This document shows positions 1 to 10,798 of a DNA stretch of 30,367 bases, piece after piece. The notes below the pieces were generated by a model that was not told the DNA's origin, did not search any database, and was given only the letters and a program-made list of their open reading frames with translations. Both the position numbers and the translations under genes were made by a program. The DNA lies in NCBI GenBank assembly GCA_028571305.1, contig JAOXNS010111062.1:1-30367 (forward strand), read 5' to 3'. Numbering within the stretch: position 1 is the first letter of the stretch; every line of letters starts with the position of its first letter. The stretch is from Magicicada cassinii (Eukaryota; Arthropoda; Insecta; Hemiptera; Cicadidae).

Positions 1-724
1 GAGTTCGTATATGCCTCACTTTCATAAACATAGATAAAATTTATAAAATCAACGATTAATTTAATTTATGCAATTAATAAAATTTGCATGAATATAACGT
101 GGTACAGTAATGTCGGTAACTGAAAGTGACTGGGTGGGGTACTGCAAAAGAGTGGGAGAGGTAGAGGACTACTACTTGGAAAGTGACAGGATAGTGTTAG
201 ACGTTATTGATAAAATTTATTATCACATGAGATTCGGATGATGATAATATCATCTGTGATAGTGATGACAACACAGACAGCAGTGACAGGGAAGAGGAAA
301 CAGATAAGGAGGTAGCTCGCCCTCTTTAAAATGTAAGTCGTCTATTACATTTCGAAGTGTTAAGCTGTGTGAAATTAAAATTAGATTTTAATACTAATAA
401 TATTTTACAGTACCAATTCTTGTACAATACACAGCGTCACATTTTAGTTATTAAAATCATTATATTCATTGATTTTTTTATACTTTAGAGATACAATGAA
501 CTTAAGTTACGTGAACATATATTTATAAAATAGTATCTATCGTTCTGCCTAGATGGTAGTTTTATCAAGCCCACTTGGGACGAATGAATCCATAGTTCGG
601 CTAGATATTATGATAATCGAACGATCCTCTAAAGGATTCGAATCCAGAGTACATCGCTTTTGAATGGATTCTGGATTCAGTGATCAATAGGTTTTTTTTT
701 TTTTAATGAAAAATGTAACTATAG
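1..724. other. AT-rich flank without a recognised gene
   Basis: No gene is recognised here. The stretch contains a short acidic open frame (231-329, listed separately) and a tRNA B-box-like string (gattcgaatcc) near 638. Next to that string is a small inverted repeat, gaatccaga pairing with tctggattc. A T-rich run at about 691-704 lies just outside the mariner remnant that starts at 725. The B-box-like string has no convincing A box at tRNA spacing, so I do not call a tRNA or SINE. Confidence 0.5.
231..329 (+). pseudogene. Short acidic open stretch, possible remnant of a coding exon or transposase N-terminus
   Basis: The frame opens straight after a TGA and runs 32 codons to a TAA at 327-329. 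Fourteen of the 32 residues are Asp or Glu, mixed with Ser, for example the run DSDDNTDSSDREEE. Such acidic Ser/Asp stretches are common in linkers and in the N-termini of some transposases, including piggyBac-like ones, but nothing else of such a protein is visible. There is no ATG. A neighbouring frame just upstream also reads as acidic (VEDYYLESD), which would fit one lost base. The stretch may simply be chance. Confidence 0.2.
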
Positions 725-1135
725 TACGAGGAGCAGTCAAAAAGTTAGTTGTACTAACATTAAGGAAAACTGTGTGGAAGATTTATGACTTTGTTTATCT
801 GAAAGTTCAATTGAAAATCCACTTTTCTACAAAATTGCAGAAGTTTATTTAAACATTTGTTGTAGCATGTCACGAGTGATCCAGTGTCACTGCTCAACGT
901 CCAATAACCATTCCCGAACTGCATTTTGGACTTCTTCACCAACGTGATATCGCCACTTCGCAGGGACCTCTTTCATTGGAACAATCACGTGACGTGTGGA
1001 CGCACATTTTTCGATGTTACAGATGCCCAGAGACGACGTAGCGCTAACGTCCATGCGAAAGACCCAGTTCTGGCACTGTGATTCGCTCATTTGCAAGCAG
1101 GAGTTGGTGAAGGCGTTGTCATCTGTTGAAGGTGA
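725..1135 (-). mobile_element. Mariner (Tc1/mariner, DD34D-type) transposon, decayed 3' part with terminal repeat
   Basis: On the minus strand two overlapping frames resemble the C-terminal half of a mariner transposase. The frame read through 1123-887 has TDDNAFTNSCL where mariners have HDNARPHTA, then VPMKEVPAKWRYHVGEEVQ and NAVREWLL, matching the family's FGPLKKHL...EVQ.AV..WL pattern. The frame at 942-760 holds CYNKCLNK, matching the RYDKCLN motif near the C-terminus. The change of frame near 890-940 implies at least one indel. A TA at 725-726 is followed by cgaggagcagtcaaaaagtt (727-746), close to the ACGAGG...CAAAAAGT type of mariner end. The catalytic N-terminal part and the other end are missing. 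The element is non-functional. Family assignment is by motif reading only. Confidence 0.7.
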
Positions 1136-1512
1136 TTAACGTCCCCTGCCGGTAATCATCCTCAGTGTCGCTGGGGCCATTTTCGAACAACTCTCACGAT
1201 TTTGCGGTGGCCTAACGTAAAAGTACTATGTTACCATACATTTCCCTCAACAGGCGGTGAATTTCAGGGGGCTTACACACTTTCTTGCTCGCAGAAAACG
1301 AAGTCACTGCGCGGATTTCTAATTTGGACGCTACTTGCAAGTGACGTGACCAACAACGGACTAACAAAGTGGGATATGTTTATCCAGCTGACGGAAACGG
1401 AAGATAACCAGTCTTTCCAAGTGCTTTCATGTAAATATCTCTTTTAGTAAAAAGAATAAGGGCAAATGCAACTATCGTATTCACTGTCTCTTGTATGTAT
1501 AATACAGAAGCA
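1136..1512. other. Gene-free stretch between mariner remnant and repeat copy 1
   Basis: An 81-codon open stretch on the plus strand (1202-1447) shows no family motif, and its frame lacks any splice or promoter context. On the minus strand I looked for the N-terminal half of the mariner transposase and did not find it, so the mariner appears truncated near 1135. Nothing else is supportable. Confidence 0.5.
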
Positions 1513-1661
1513 GACGTTTCTTTCGTACACAGCATGTAAACTCCTCCTCCTCCTCCAAGTGATGGTGCTGCACTCTAGGTTTATTTTTTTAAACTGTTCC
1601 TATTTCGTGCCAGTTTCCCCCCTTTGTAAGTAGGCTATTGTGTTATTGATATTGTGTTTCC
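1513..1661 (+). repeat. Dispersed direct repeat, copy 1
   Basis: This segment is nearly identical to 3545-3702 in the same orientation. The match runs from gacgtttcttt, through acacagcatgtaaactcctcc and a T-rich core, to gtaagtaggct and a gatattg...tttcc tail. Over the gap-free parts I count about five mismatches in about 125 bases. This copy carries an extended (CTC)n run, and it lacks a stretch of about 26 bases found in copy 2 just before the C-run. No terminal inverted repeats, target duplication or coding capacity are visible. It is probably part of a longer dispersed repeat family of unknown type. Confidence 0.85.
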
Positions 1662-3544
1662 TTTGTGACAGTACGTCTCTAACCTCGTACAAAGTTGACT
1701 GAATGTTGGTTTCCCCTGCATGCAGATTTAAAATGCTGTTACAGATTGGAAATTTCGATTTTGCAGTTGATAGTAATCAACTGACAATTATGATGAGCAG
1801 TTAATATTAGTATATTAATTATTTGGGAAACTTGAGTTTTAAGCCATTCTGTACACGAAGCAACAAAGAGAGCAAGTGAAGAAAGGAACCAGTAAGATAC
1901 ACAATGAGTTTTGTACGAATGGTTAGAAAAATACAATTTTTTCTCACGGATCCATAATTTCTGTCCTAAAAGCCTGGCGCTGTATAGCAGTGTTTCTATA
2001 ACACGGTTCGTGAAGTATGTATTAAGGTAGGTCGTTGCTAGCGAGTCACGACTACTTAACCCATTCATATCCGTAAGTACACTAACTTGCTTTCACATTT
2101 AAGTACAGCGGTTTCCTTAATGGTTTTCTTAATAGCTCATGCGACAGCGATCCGCCATTATAAATGTTTTTCATTTGCTGTAATGGTGTGTTAATAGGGT
2201 TTCCTTCTGGGCATACGCGGATTCGATCAGATGAGTTAGTAGTTCTGGAGTTCTGTGTCCAACAGAGAAAGAATCTTAATTGCTATCGGTCTTTGTGTTT
2301 TCCAGTAGACGACTGTAGAGTTCGCTAATAAACTTATTTGGTTCAGTCAGTTTCTTAACGATCTCGTGAAGTGATAGTTTTTTTACAGTACTGGGTTGCA
2401 TTACAAAATTGGTATTTTTAGATTGCATTGTCCTATTTCGAAGTGATAGTAGAAGTCAATTGAATGGTCTGTTAATAAATGTTTTCTTGCTATAGAATGG
2501 AAATCTCTGTCAGAATGTATAATTTGATCCGTTACCAAAGCCTTTTGACAGCAAAGTTAGTGATGCTTTCACCTCCGTAATTGGGCCGGTTCTTTCGCTG
2601 GTTTTTCCGCGCACGCGCAGGAAACAGTCCATTAATACTTAATTGCTGCGTTCATGTTATTTGTTGTTGGCCTACAGCGGCAGTTAATAAGATTGCATTG
2701 TTAACCTAAATAAAGATTTCGTTTGACCTTGGATGCGTCATTCAGTAGCAAATACCTGTGGCATGTAATGCAATTCATTACTTTCGAGTGATTGTAACAG
2801 CGTTTTTTACTTTTTAACTTATTTATTGCGGTTTTCCGGGTAAACAAGAATCATAAGATTGTTTTGTAACTGATCAAATCTTACGCGTTTCACAAGACAC
2901 ATGTCATCCATGCAGTACATGTTAGCTGTGTAATACGTATCACTTCCTTTGCTTTGTAGCCATTTGATATTAAATTCTCCCCTTTTATTGAGCGGTCTGA
3001 TTACGTAATGTGGCTGGACCTCTTCAAATTTTTTCAGTTGATATAACAGATTTCCATCAACAAGGAACTTAAGATAGATTTCCAGTTAGTGCTATCTTTT
3101 GCCATCAGTTGCTTCTAACTTTTGCTGCTTGGCTTCTGTTAACAAAATTAGTACTTCTGATTTAGTCCTTCCAGAGCACGCCTTGTTGTCATGCACAGGG
3201 ATTAAATCACAGAAACCGGGTAAAGATGTAAATAACTCAAGAAAGTTCCTTTATTTTTGTAGCACGTTCCATTGCTCTTTCGCTGTGATAATATTGGCTT
3301 GTATTTCACGCCTTACATGACAAGTATTCCATTCGTGAATACTGAATGCCGGTAATATAAAGTAGATGGTATGATCTTTATTGATCAAGCGTTATTATAG
3401 TATATTAAATAGGGCACATACAGTTAATGACGATACCATTATTTTGTTTGTAATGGTATTCTCTCAACGTCGCCCGCGCGCCGGTACAATCAACGAGAAG
3501 TTATTTATTTTTATTTTGGCATTCACACACTGCACTATAGAATT
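1662..3544. other. Spacer between the two direct repeats, no gene recognised
   Basis: This stretch of almost 1.9 kb is AT-rich on both strands. A 109-codon frame on the minus strand (1739-2068) and a 73-codon frame on the plus strand (3099-3320) show no domain or family motif. I see no polymerase, capsid or transposase signature. The spacing of the flanking repeats therefore does not by itself make this an internal region of a mobile element. Confidence 0.5.
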
Positions 3545-3702
3545 GACGTTTCTTCCGTACACAGCATGTAAACTCCTCCTTCAAGTGATGGTGGTGCACT
3601 CTGGGTTTATTTTTTTAAACTGTTCCTATTTCGTGCCAGTTGCTGACTTCTTCTATGGTCTTTCTTCCCCCCTTTCTAAGTAGGCTCTTTGATATTGTTT
3701 CC
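3545..3702 (+). repeat. Dispersed direct repeat, copy 2
   Basis: This is the second copy of the segment at 1513-1661, same strand, about 2 kb downstream. It has a shorter CTC run and an extra ctgacttcttctatggtc-type insert of about 26 bases before the shared C-run and taagtaggct. High identity in non-coding sequence suggests a fairly young duplication or insertion compared with the surrounding fossils. An open frame crosses this copy (within 3381-3683). It is not conserved in copy 1, so I do not treat it as coding. Confidence 0.85.
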
Positions 3703-4999
3703 ATAGGTTTCGGAGTGATCTCTTCTTCTCCTGTCTTCTGTCTTCATTTTGAAGATCTTTTTTGAATATCTAGTTGAATTCATTCTTATTAGGCCGTACC
3801 ATGTCAGTTTTTTTAATTCCTTTTCTTTTAAAGAGGTTTTATTACTGGTTTCTTACTATGCTTTTCCGTTTCTTACTTTGTTACTTTTGTTTCCCATAAC
3901 TTTCCTCAGATATTTCATTCCTGGAGCGGTACTTTTAAAGTTGAACTTTTCAGACATCGTCCACGCCTATGCTGCTTATATATGGGTGTAGGTCTATGTA
4001 TATGGTTTTGTACAGGCAGTCTAGGATATAAACATTATGAATAAACAATAGTCTTTAGAAAATCTAACGAATTTCATCGCTGGTATAATTGATAGTAATA
4101 AACAGCTAATTGGTTTGAATTCATGAAGGACATGATGTATGATGTTGACAGCGACATGTAATGGAATCACTAATTTGTTAATGGAGAAAAACGATGTGGC
4201 CTACTTACACTACACATAGACAAGATGGGACATACACATAGACTATAGTCATAGAAGAGGTGTTGTGTATGGAAAATGTTAAGTGTATAAGAGGTGAACT
4301 GTAACTGATTTGGTGTTATGTACAATTTCTGAGAGCTGTACTCAACAACTCAGAGCAACTCAGCTATTCTGCGTTTGTATATGTGTGCGCGCGCGCATCC
4401 ATGGGCATAACTTGGTGCAAATTACGGTGAGTACAACTGATTACTGAATAAGACGTTCTGTTCCATTGTCACCGCCTTGTTAAGCCAGGTTTCTCAGGTT
4501 TATATCCTTTGATCATTACCACCGGTACAAATGAGTAACGTTTGTGCTCCGTCGTCTGGAAATGGACCTTATCTCTAATACGATTGTCGAATTTACAAAG
4601 AAACGATGTTCCTTTTATGTTACTCCGTTGATGGTACCTGGGTGTTACACCCCGTAATCTTATACACATGTATATTTTTTGAGTCGATCAAAATATTCCA
4701 ATCTGTTAGATTTTTGACATCAGTTGTTCACTTCGTCTGGTGATACAACTTTTTTAATATGACATTGCTTTTGTCCACCTCTATTGAAAATGAATGTTTA
4801 CATTATCCTGATTCAGTCGACTCCACGTTCATAAGTACCACTTATACAATACTTCGTGTTTGTGTACGCATGAGTACATGATATGTCAGCGTTCATTATG
4901 TTAAAAGATATTCAATGATATTCGGAGATTTTTATTTCAGTTGAAAATGATATTAATACAGACCATTCTTTAACTTAATTTGCATACTGTACAGTTCAA
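3703..4999. other. Gene-free AT-rich stretch with one Z-DNA-type tract
   Basis: T-rich on the plus strand for the first 250 bases. An alternating purine-pyrimidine tract (tgtgtgcgcgcgcgcat) lies at 4382-4397. A 66-codon minus-strand frame at 4469-4669 shows no recognisable motif. No promoter, RNA gene or mobile element could be supported. Confidence 0.45.
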
Positions 5000-5035
5000 C
5001 GAATAATGTATATCGAACGAATAATATATATCGAA
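5000..5035 (+). repeat. Tandem duplication of an 18-bp unit
   Basis: Two adjacent 18-bp units (cgaataatgtatatcgaa and cgaataatatatatcgaa) differ at one base. This is probably a simple slippage duplication. Confidence 0.85.
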
Positions 5036-6485
5036 GTACAGTATTTAAGGATACTATTCTGGCGCGCACAAACTTCATACCATTTACTCAACATAAGTTG
5101 TCTTAAATTCGCGGAGAAGTTATTTGTATCGTCTTGTGGGAGACATACATTTCGATAACCATTCTCCAGTATGTGTTCAACAGAGAATACATACAATCAG
5201 GAAGGGATGAAAATCCCACAATACATAGGGCAATGTATACTAGACGTAGGGTCAGTTTGACGTGTGTCTGAATTCGTGTACTCTGTTCCCTCCTCACAAT
5301 TTAACACAATGGAATTATAAACGTGTGGGGTGGAATCCAGCTAGCACAGCCCTACAAAATTTGCTGAGTAGACTCGTCACTGTCTTGTGTGATTCTTGAT
5401 ATTTAATGGTTTGTTTTAATGAACATTTCTATTTTGTCGCTCTTGTAGATTTTAACACAGAAGTGTGACTGCATTTCTCTTTAGTTTTTATACTGGATAA
5501 ACAAGCGTTCTCACCGATTATTCTAACTTATTGTAAACTCAATCTCTTGAGTGCTGTACTTGTCTATATGCAAACAAGTTCTGTAACGTGAATTCGTCGT
5601 CTTTATTTCTTTGTTTTGTACTTTCTCCGTCTTAGGATGACTTTAACGTTTGTAACTTTTGTCATTCTAGCGTAGGTGGTCTGTTTTTTCAATTATAAGC
5701 ATGAAAGCCATTCTTCCTTGTAGTTAGTGTTTATCTGTGGTGTTGGTTGGGGAGTATCTTTGTTTTCGTTGTTTCTTTCAACGAAAACGATTGTTCTTTA
5801 CGTTTAGGAACTGCTGAAAACTAATAAGTTGTATATGGCTTATATTGGTTTGGTAGTGAAATGTTTCACAAAGAATATCAATCTACTTCAAATGTCAGTG
5901 GTCGCTTTATTTTTCGTTGTGCTAAAAAAACAGACTTAATTATTGAGTTTATTTATTTTCCTAAATATGGCGTTACACTTAAAACACGGAAAGAGTAATT
6001 TTGTTAAAACAGTATAGTACAAATGGTGATGATAATGATTCGAGTTTAAAGTAGGATAATGAGAGAGGCGGTGATAAATCACGAGTATTCTCCACTACAG
6101 TACTTCACATTACTTTATTTTAGAACTGTTTTGAAACGCAACGTTCATTCATGAGTGACTCATATGATTTGCAGATACAATAATTGACCTACTGAATCAC
6201 TTTAACTACGGCTGTCGTTTAGCGTATCAGTCGGGCCTCAGAGCGGCGGCGGCGACTAGAAACCGCTTGATGACGACCGGAAATGATTGATTAGGACTGC
6301 GGTCAGACATCTGCTGGATATTGCCATTGACCTCTGCGCAGTATGCCCAGTGTCGGCATCAACTGTCTACGGAACTTTAAATGGTATTCGACAAACAGAG
6401 GCTGCACTGGCTGTTAGTTTTTAAGATCGCCCTTATTAAAAACTGCGTTGTCTTAATATATAAAGTTGGTAAAATCTATTTAATT
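5036..6485. other. Gene-free stretch with one strong hairpin
   Basis: No coding or RNA gene is recognised. A perfect 10-bp inverted repeat (GTTTTCGTTG / CAACGAAAAC, 7-base loop) lies at 5762-5788. A short GC-rich patch with ggcggcggcg occurs around 6240-6255, followed by more ordinary AT-rich sequence. The patch could be part of a transcribed or regulatory region, but nothing else supports that. Confidence 0.45.
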
Positions 6486-6509
6486 GTGCGTGTGTGCGTG
6501 CGCGCGCGT
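6486..6509. repeat. Alternating purine-pyrimidine (GT/GC) tract
   Basis: Twenty-four bases alternate strictly between purine and pyrimidine, beginning gtgcgtgtgtgcgtg and ending in a CG run. Such tracts can adopt Z-DNA. Several similar tracts occur across this window. Confidence 0.8.
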
Positions 6510-9500
6510 CGTAGTCATCGTCATCATCATACCGGTAATTCTGGCGTGTGGCATCACCGCCACCTCCACTTTATATGCCATGTGCTTGAGCCTTCATCCC
6601 TTTATACAAAACTCCACATTGTGTGTCTTCGTGCGCGAATAAAGTCAAACGATTTTGATAAATTCAGAAGCAGCAGTCGTTGTTTAGATTTGTCCGGATC
6701 GAGGCCACAAGTAACATCTATTTCCTCACCAGCTACACATCCGAATACATATTGTTGAATATGGCGTCAAAATTAGAACTTAATGGACGGCGTGGAGATA
6801 AATATGTCATTATATCGACATTGCGAACTTTGTGTGAGCAGCTAGTTTTTCTAACAATTTTATGGGGAAGTTAACCTGTCATATGTAAAGATGGTAGAAG
6901 AGAAATGAATAACTTAGTTATTGAAAAGTAGCCGACATCTTCAAAACTTAATATCCTGTGTAGTTGGTGAGATAAGATATTAAAAATCTCAAGAGAATTT
7001 GTGGGACCTGTCAGTATAATGTGAAAATGAAGAGCGTTTCCCATATTTGAAACTCAAATTTAAAGCAGAAAGTAAGAGAGTACAGATAAAATGGCTTAGT
7101 GACGTGATAAACGAGTCACTTATGAGATATCGGTTGGAGTATTATTAGATCTGTTGTTCCCTTAAAAGTAAACAATACCTAGTATTTATTGATAGAAAAA
7201 CAAAAATTTTGGTAGGAACTCTTTTGAGGTGTGTATTCTATTGTTACGCTCGGTTTGAATACATAGAAATAAGATTTTCCTGTTTGTATGAAAGAAGTGG
7301 ATGTTTACTCATTTCCATCTCAACGAAGAGACTGAGAATAAAAGGAGTCGGAGCATGAGACCAACATTAAGAGGGAAAGTATGTTTTCGTTCGTTTTAGA
7401 TTATGAGTTTTTCAAAATACGTTTATTGTAATTTGCAAACATATTACGATAGAGTAAATGATGTAACGGAATACGTTACAAATGTTAGTATACTTCAGTG
7501 TTTATTAAGACAGTAAAAGTAACAGTTAATTTAAAGTTCAAATCGCAGTTAATTATATTCAGTCAAATATACCTTGGCTATACAACTCCAAGGGATTATA
7601 AGAAGATGGTACCCCTAAGTGGAGATTAAGTACTTGAACCATACAAAATGGGGGCGCATTGTTAGAAAGCCCAGAGCTAATCATTGGCTGCACATCCGAA
7701 TAATGAAAGTAATCATATGATACGCACAGCATCCGTACAAATAAACAAAAAACTACACATTCTGGCAAGTTGAGAATTAAAACGTGTTTACGCCGTCGTA
7801 TTTCTTAACAAATGTTGTAAACATTATTTTACGTATAGTGGTAACTCCTTCAATATAAATGTATCCATTAATTACGAGCTAATGACTAAAGAAGTTCAGT
7901 CCCCTCTTCTACATACGGTGTATGTCATTACGTTCTTTTATGTAAGTTATTTTGTACTTGTTCAGTATCTGTTGACGTTCCGTATGCATGAAAAGAGAAG
8001 AGGTAAAAATAATTATAAGGTTATTTCGTACGTAATTAACGCTGAGAGCAGGTCGCTCTAAATTACTTGTACTCCCCCTATATGAGGTTGATGCGTATTT
8101 TACTGAGCGACACTTGAAAGAAAAGCATGTAACGTCGACTTCTTGTCTGACAGGTGTAATGCATCGATGAAAAGTTGTAACTGAATACAATCGCCGACAG
8201 CAACTCTGTTTGACATGATGTTAAAAAAATGCAAGTGAAGTTGTGATTTAGTTTGCAGTTTGTACTGTTCTCTATGATAAATTTAATTTATATGAATTGT
8301 TACTGCATACAAACACACAAATTTCATTTATTTTATATTCATGATAGTACGGCAGGTGGTGCATGAGAAGGACCAGTTTAAGTATAGCCTATTCTAGCCA
8401 TAGGCCTACGTCCTAATTGGATGTCTGCTGCATCCTGATGGAGGTCAAATATCTACTATGGTTTCACAATAACGAGTCATTAATAATCATAGCTCAACGC
8501 GTAAATTCACTAAACAAGGTGTGAAAGTTAGATTGTAAAGTCTTCGTAAAATAGATAAGGAATCTTAATAGCTTACTCTATCTGCCAGTTTTATGAAAAC
8601 TCGTTTACAGAACTGATGTGTTATCTTGAAACTGATTTGTCCTGAACGAACTCACCAAGCGCATGGTATTGTTACTGTGAATCACAGTGAGATTTTATTG
8701 TTTTAACAGTTCATGAATTTGCTTTGGTTTCATATTTTCCTGTATTCCATAATGTGAGTTTAAATTAAGTTCCGGTACAGGAAACACGTGCGTAGAAATT
8801 GCTATATCTACAAATAGTGTTTACACTGGCGTGATCGATAGTTTTTTAGTTCAGAGATTACCAGACAGATGTATATTTCAGATAGTTCACAGATAATTCC
8901 AAAATGTAATTTAGTCGAGGGTGGAAATCAGATACATGCCACTCGGTTATACATCAGGGAATTACGAATTTGCAATATGCAGAGTATCACGCACTGACAT
9001 GTTCGTTTCTGATCGTTTATGATTGGTCATGTCAAACGTATCCCCTTAGTTCCCGTGGATATTACGTGTGTGTACACGTTCCTAACATAATGTAATTTTA
9101 CAGCATAAGATTTAAGACTCCGCGTGACCGGCCCAGTAAGCGTATACAAATGATTAAAAAACCTGTAGAAAGTGGAGCGTTTAGAGTAATTTAATCTTAG
9201 TTTGGAGAAAGATTTTGAAAGCGTCTGTATAATATGTATTTTTTAATGTACAAGTCATGAAATATTTTATTCCAATATTTGTAAGATATGGCTTATTCTA
9301 TTTTGTTCGTTGTGATTGTACTGTTCATGTTACTAAAAAGTTATTAATGTCTCAAGCATCAATCAAAATATTCATTTTCCAAAACCAGATTTCTCTTTAC
9401 TCCACTGCTGAACGCTGACAACATTCATGTTAAAGGTAAATGAATGACGTCACTGCTCACCACCACCTGTTGCAGTTATTTTATTGTTATATTCGATTTA

Positions 9501-9983
9501 AGTTAGATCACCAGTGAACGCGTCCTTGAAATACTAGCAGCAGTGTTAATTGTGAATCAGTAATATTGTTGTGGGTTTGTAACCTTGCATTCTTGAGAGA
9601 ATTACGTCGTGACACTCGAATCTGTTCTCTTCGTTTGACGAAACTGAGCGGAAAAATCATTACGTTTTGTTGTAGTGTTATTGACAGAAGGCACGACAAT
9701 TCGCAGTGGCGCGCGTGATGTTCTCTTTGCTCTGACGCCTCCGGTATAATTGTTACTTTGACTTTATATTCAATTGTTTTGATTACAACAAAGCAGACAG
9801 CGTGGGAGTTCGACACGAGGCAGCGAGAGCGGCTAAAGCTCATTTCGTTGAAATTAATTATTCGCCCGTCTGCACTGTCGTACGAGTACTATTAAATGAT
9901 TAAAGTTGACCTTTTCAAAATTGACAAAAATTTAAATAATATTTCTAATGAATGAAAAAACTGTACTGATTTATTGTTTTGTT
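6510..9983. other. Long gene-free AT-rich stretch
   Basis: I see no domain-bearing frame. The longest frames (125 codons crossing the GT/GC tract at 6381-6758, and 111 codons on the minus strand at 9508-9843) have no recognisable motif, and the first runs through the microsatellite. One copy of the octamer TAGGCCTA starts at 8401. A CpG-richer patch at about 9700-9870, around ggcgcgcgtg and ggcagcgagagcggc, could be an exon or promoter, but no core promoter or splice pair makes the case. Confidence 0.4.
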
Positions 9984-10047
9984 GCGTGTTCTATTGAACA
10001 TTGTGAACGTTTGCACATTGAACGCGTGTTCTATTGTGCGTTGTGAG
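9984..10047 (+). repeat. Partial tandem duplication, 40-bp period
   Basis: The 13-mer gcgtgttctattg occurs at 9984 and again at 10024, and similarity continues into cattgtgaa/cgttgtga. The second unit is incomplete. Confidence 0.7.
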
Positions 10048-10181
10048 TCCCTCATCTGGTTGTGTTCAGAACAAAAATTGTAGTTTAGATACAGTTTGAG
10101 TTTACACGAATAAGGACTTGCCATCGACAGATTGACTTGCTCCTACGAGTGCATATCGTAATGGATTGCGCATGACTGACG

Positions 10182-10198
10182 GCACGCGCGCGCGTGTG
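10182..10198. repeat. Alternating purine-pyrimidine (GC/GT) tract
   Basis: A 17-base strictly alternating run (gcacgcgcgcgcgtgtg), of potential Z-DNA type. Confidence 0.75.
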
Positions 10199-10489
10199 AA
10201 CACCTGTACGTGTTAATGGGAAATTTCGGGAATAGGATTCTAGTCTCATGACACAGCACCAATATAATTGAGAAGTGTCAGAGAACGTAGACAAGGAATA
10301 TAGTAGTTATAAAAAAATTCAACTCCGAGTTTTTATATTTGAGGTGATTTCCTAATAAATAGTAGGCAGATTTGTATAAAATGCTGAAACTAGGTGTTGT
10401 ATGAGCGTGGAGTATAAACTGCAAGGTGTAGTGTATGGATGCGCATACAGGAGTAAAGGACAACATTTAGAATTTTATTGTATTATCTG

Positions 10490-10580
10490 ACGGAGTGGCG
10501 CACTGGTTTAGGCTGCGTTCGCCTGCCATACATTCGTTATGCAGCAATGTTGATGTGATTTTAACGTGTCTTCGAATTGT
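10490..10580 (+). mobile_element. Possible tRNA-derived SINE head (weak)
   Basis: The string tggcgcactgg at 10496-10506 fits the RNA polymerase III A-box consensus well. A possible B box (tcttcgaattg, about 10569-10579) matches poorly and is about 60 bases away, wider than in tRNAs. It may be a decayed SINE or chance similarity. Confidence 0.25.
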
Positions 10581-10764
10581 CAGCATCATTTAGGTAGATT
10601 CACATTATGATTGTGTCTAGTGTTTTGCAAGTGTGCGCATTTATTTCCATTTTCCTTACTACACCTCTTACATATGGGTACTAGGGTAGGCCTACTTTGT
10701 GTGAATTGGTCTTACTGAGTGATGAGAAAAATATCCTCTTCGCGTCCTCAGATTAGTGATCTTC

Positions 10765-10798
10765 TCTACTACGCGTAGATGTGCAGGCACATCGTAGA
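10765..10798. repeat. Compound inverted repeat (cruciform-type)
   Basis: An outer stem tctac/gtaga encloses an inner hairpin gatgtgc-ag-gcacatc. A separate palindrome, tacgcgta, is bulged on the left arm. The total is 12 paired positions in 34 bases. No known RNA family is recognised. Confidence 0.6.

Noticed and set aside
630-660. tRNA gene suggested by gattcgaatcc
   Set aside because: No A box at tRNA distance and no cloverleaf stems could be paired.
1513-3702. Direct repeats as terminal repeats of an LTR-type element
   Set aside because: The intervening 1.9 kb shows no polymerase, integrase or capsid signature, no primer-binding site or polypurine tract was seen, and the repeats lack the usual TG...CA ends.
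6381-6758. 125-codon plus-strand open frame
   Set aside because: It runs through a GT/GC microsatellite and a CAT-rich stretch, and the translation has no motif.
9508-9843. 111-codon minus-strand frame
   Set aside because: No recognisable domain, no splice or promoter support, and the length is compatible with chance.
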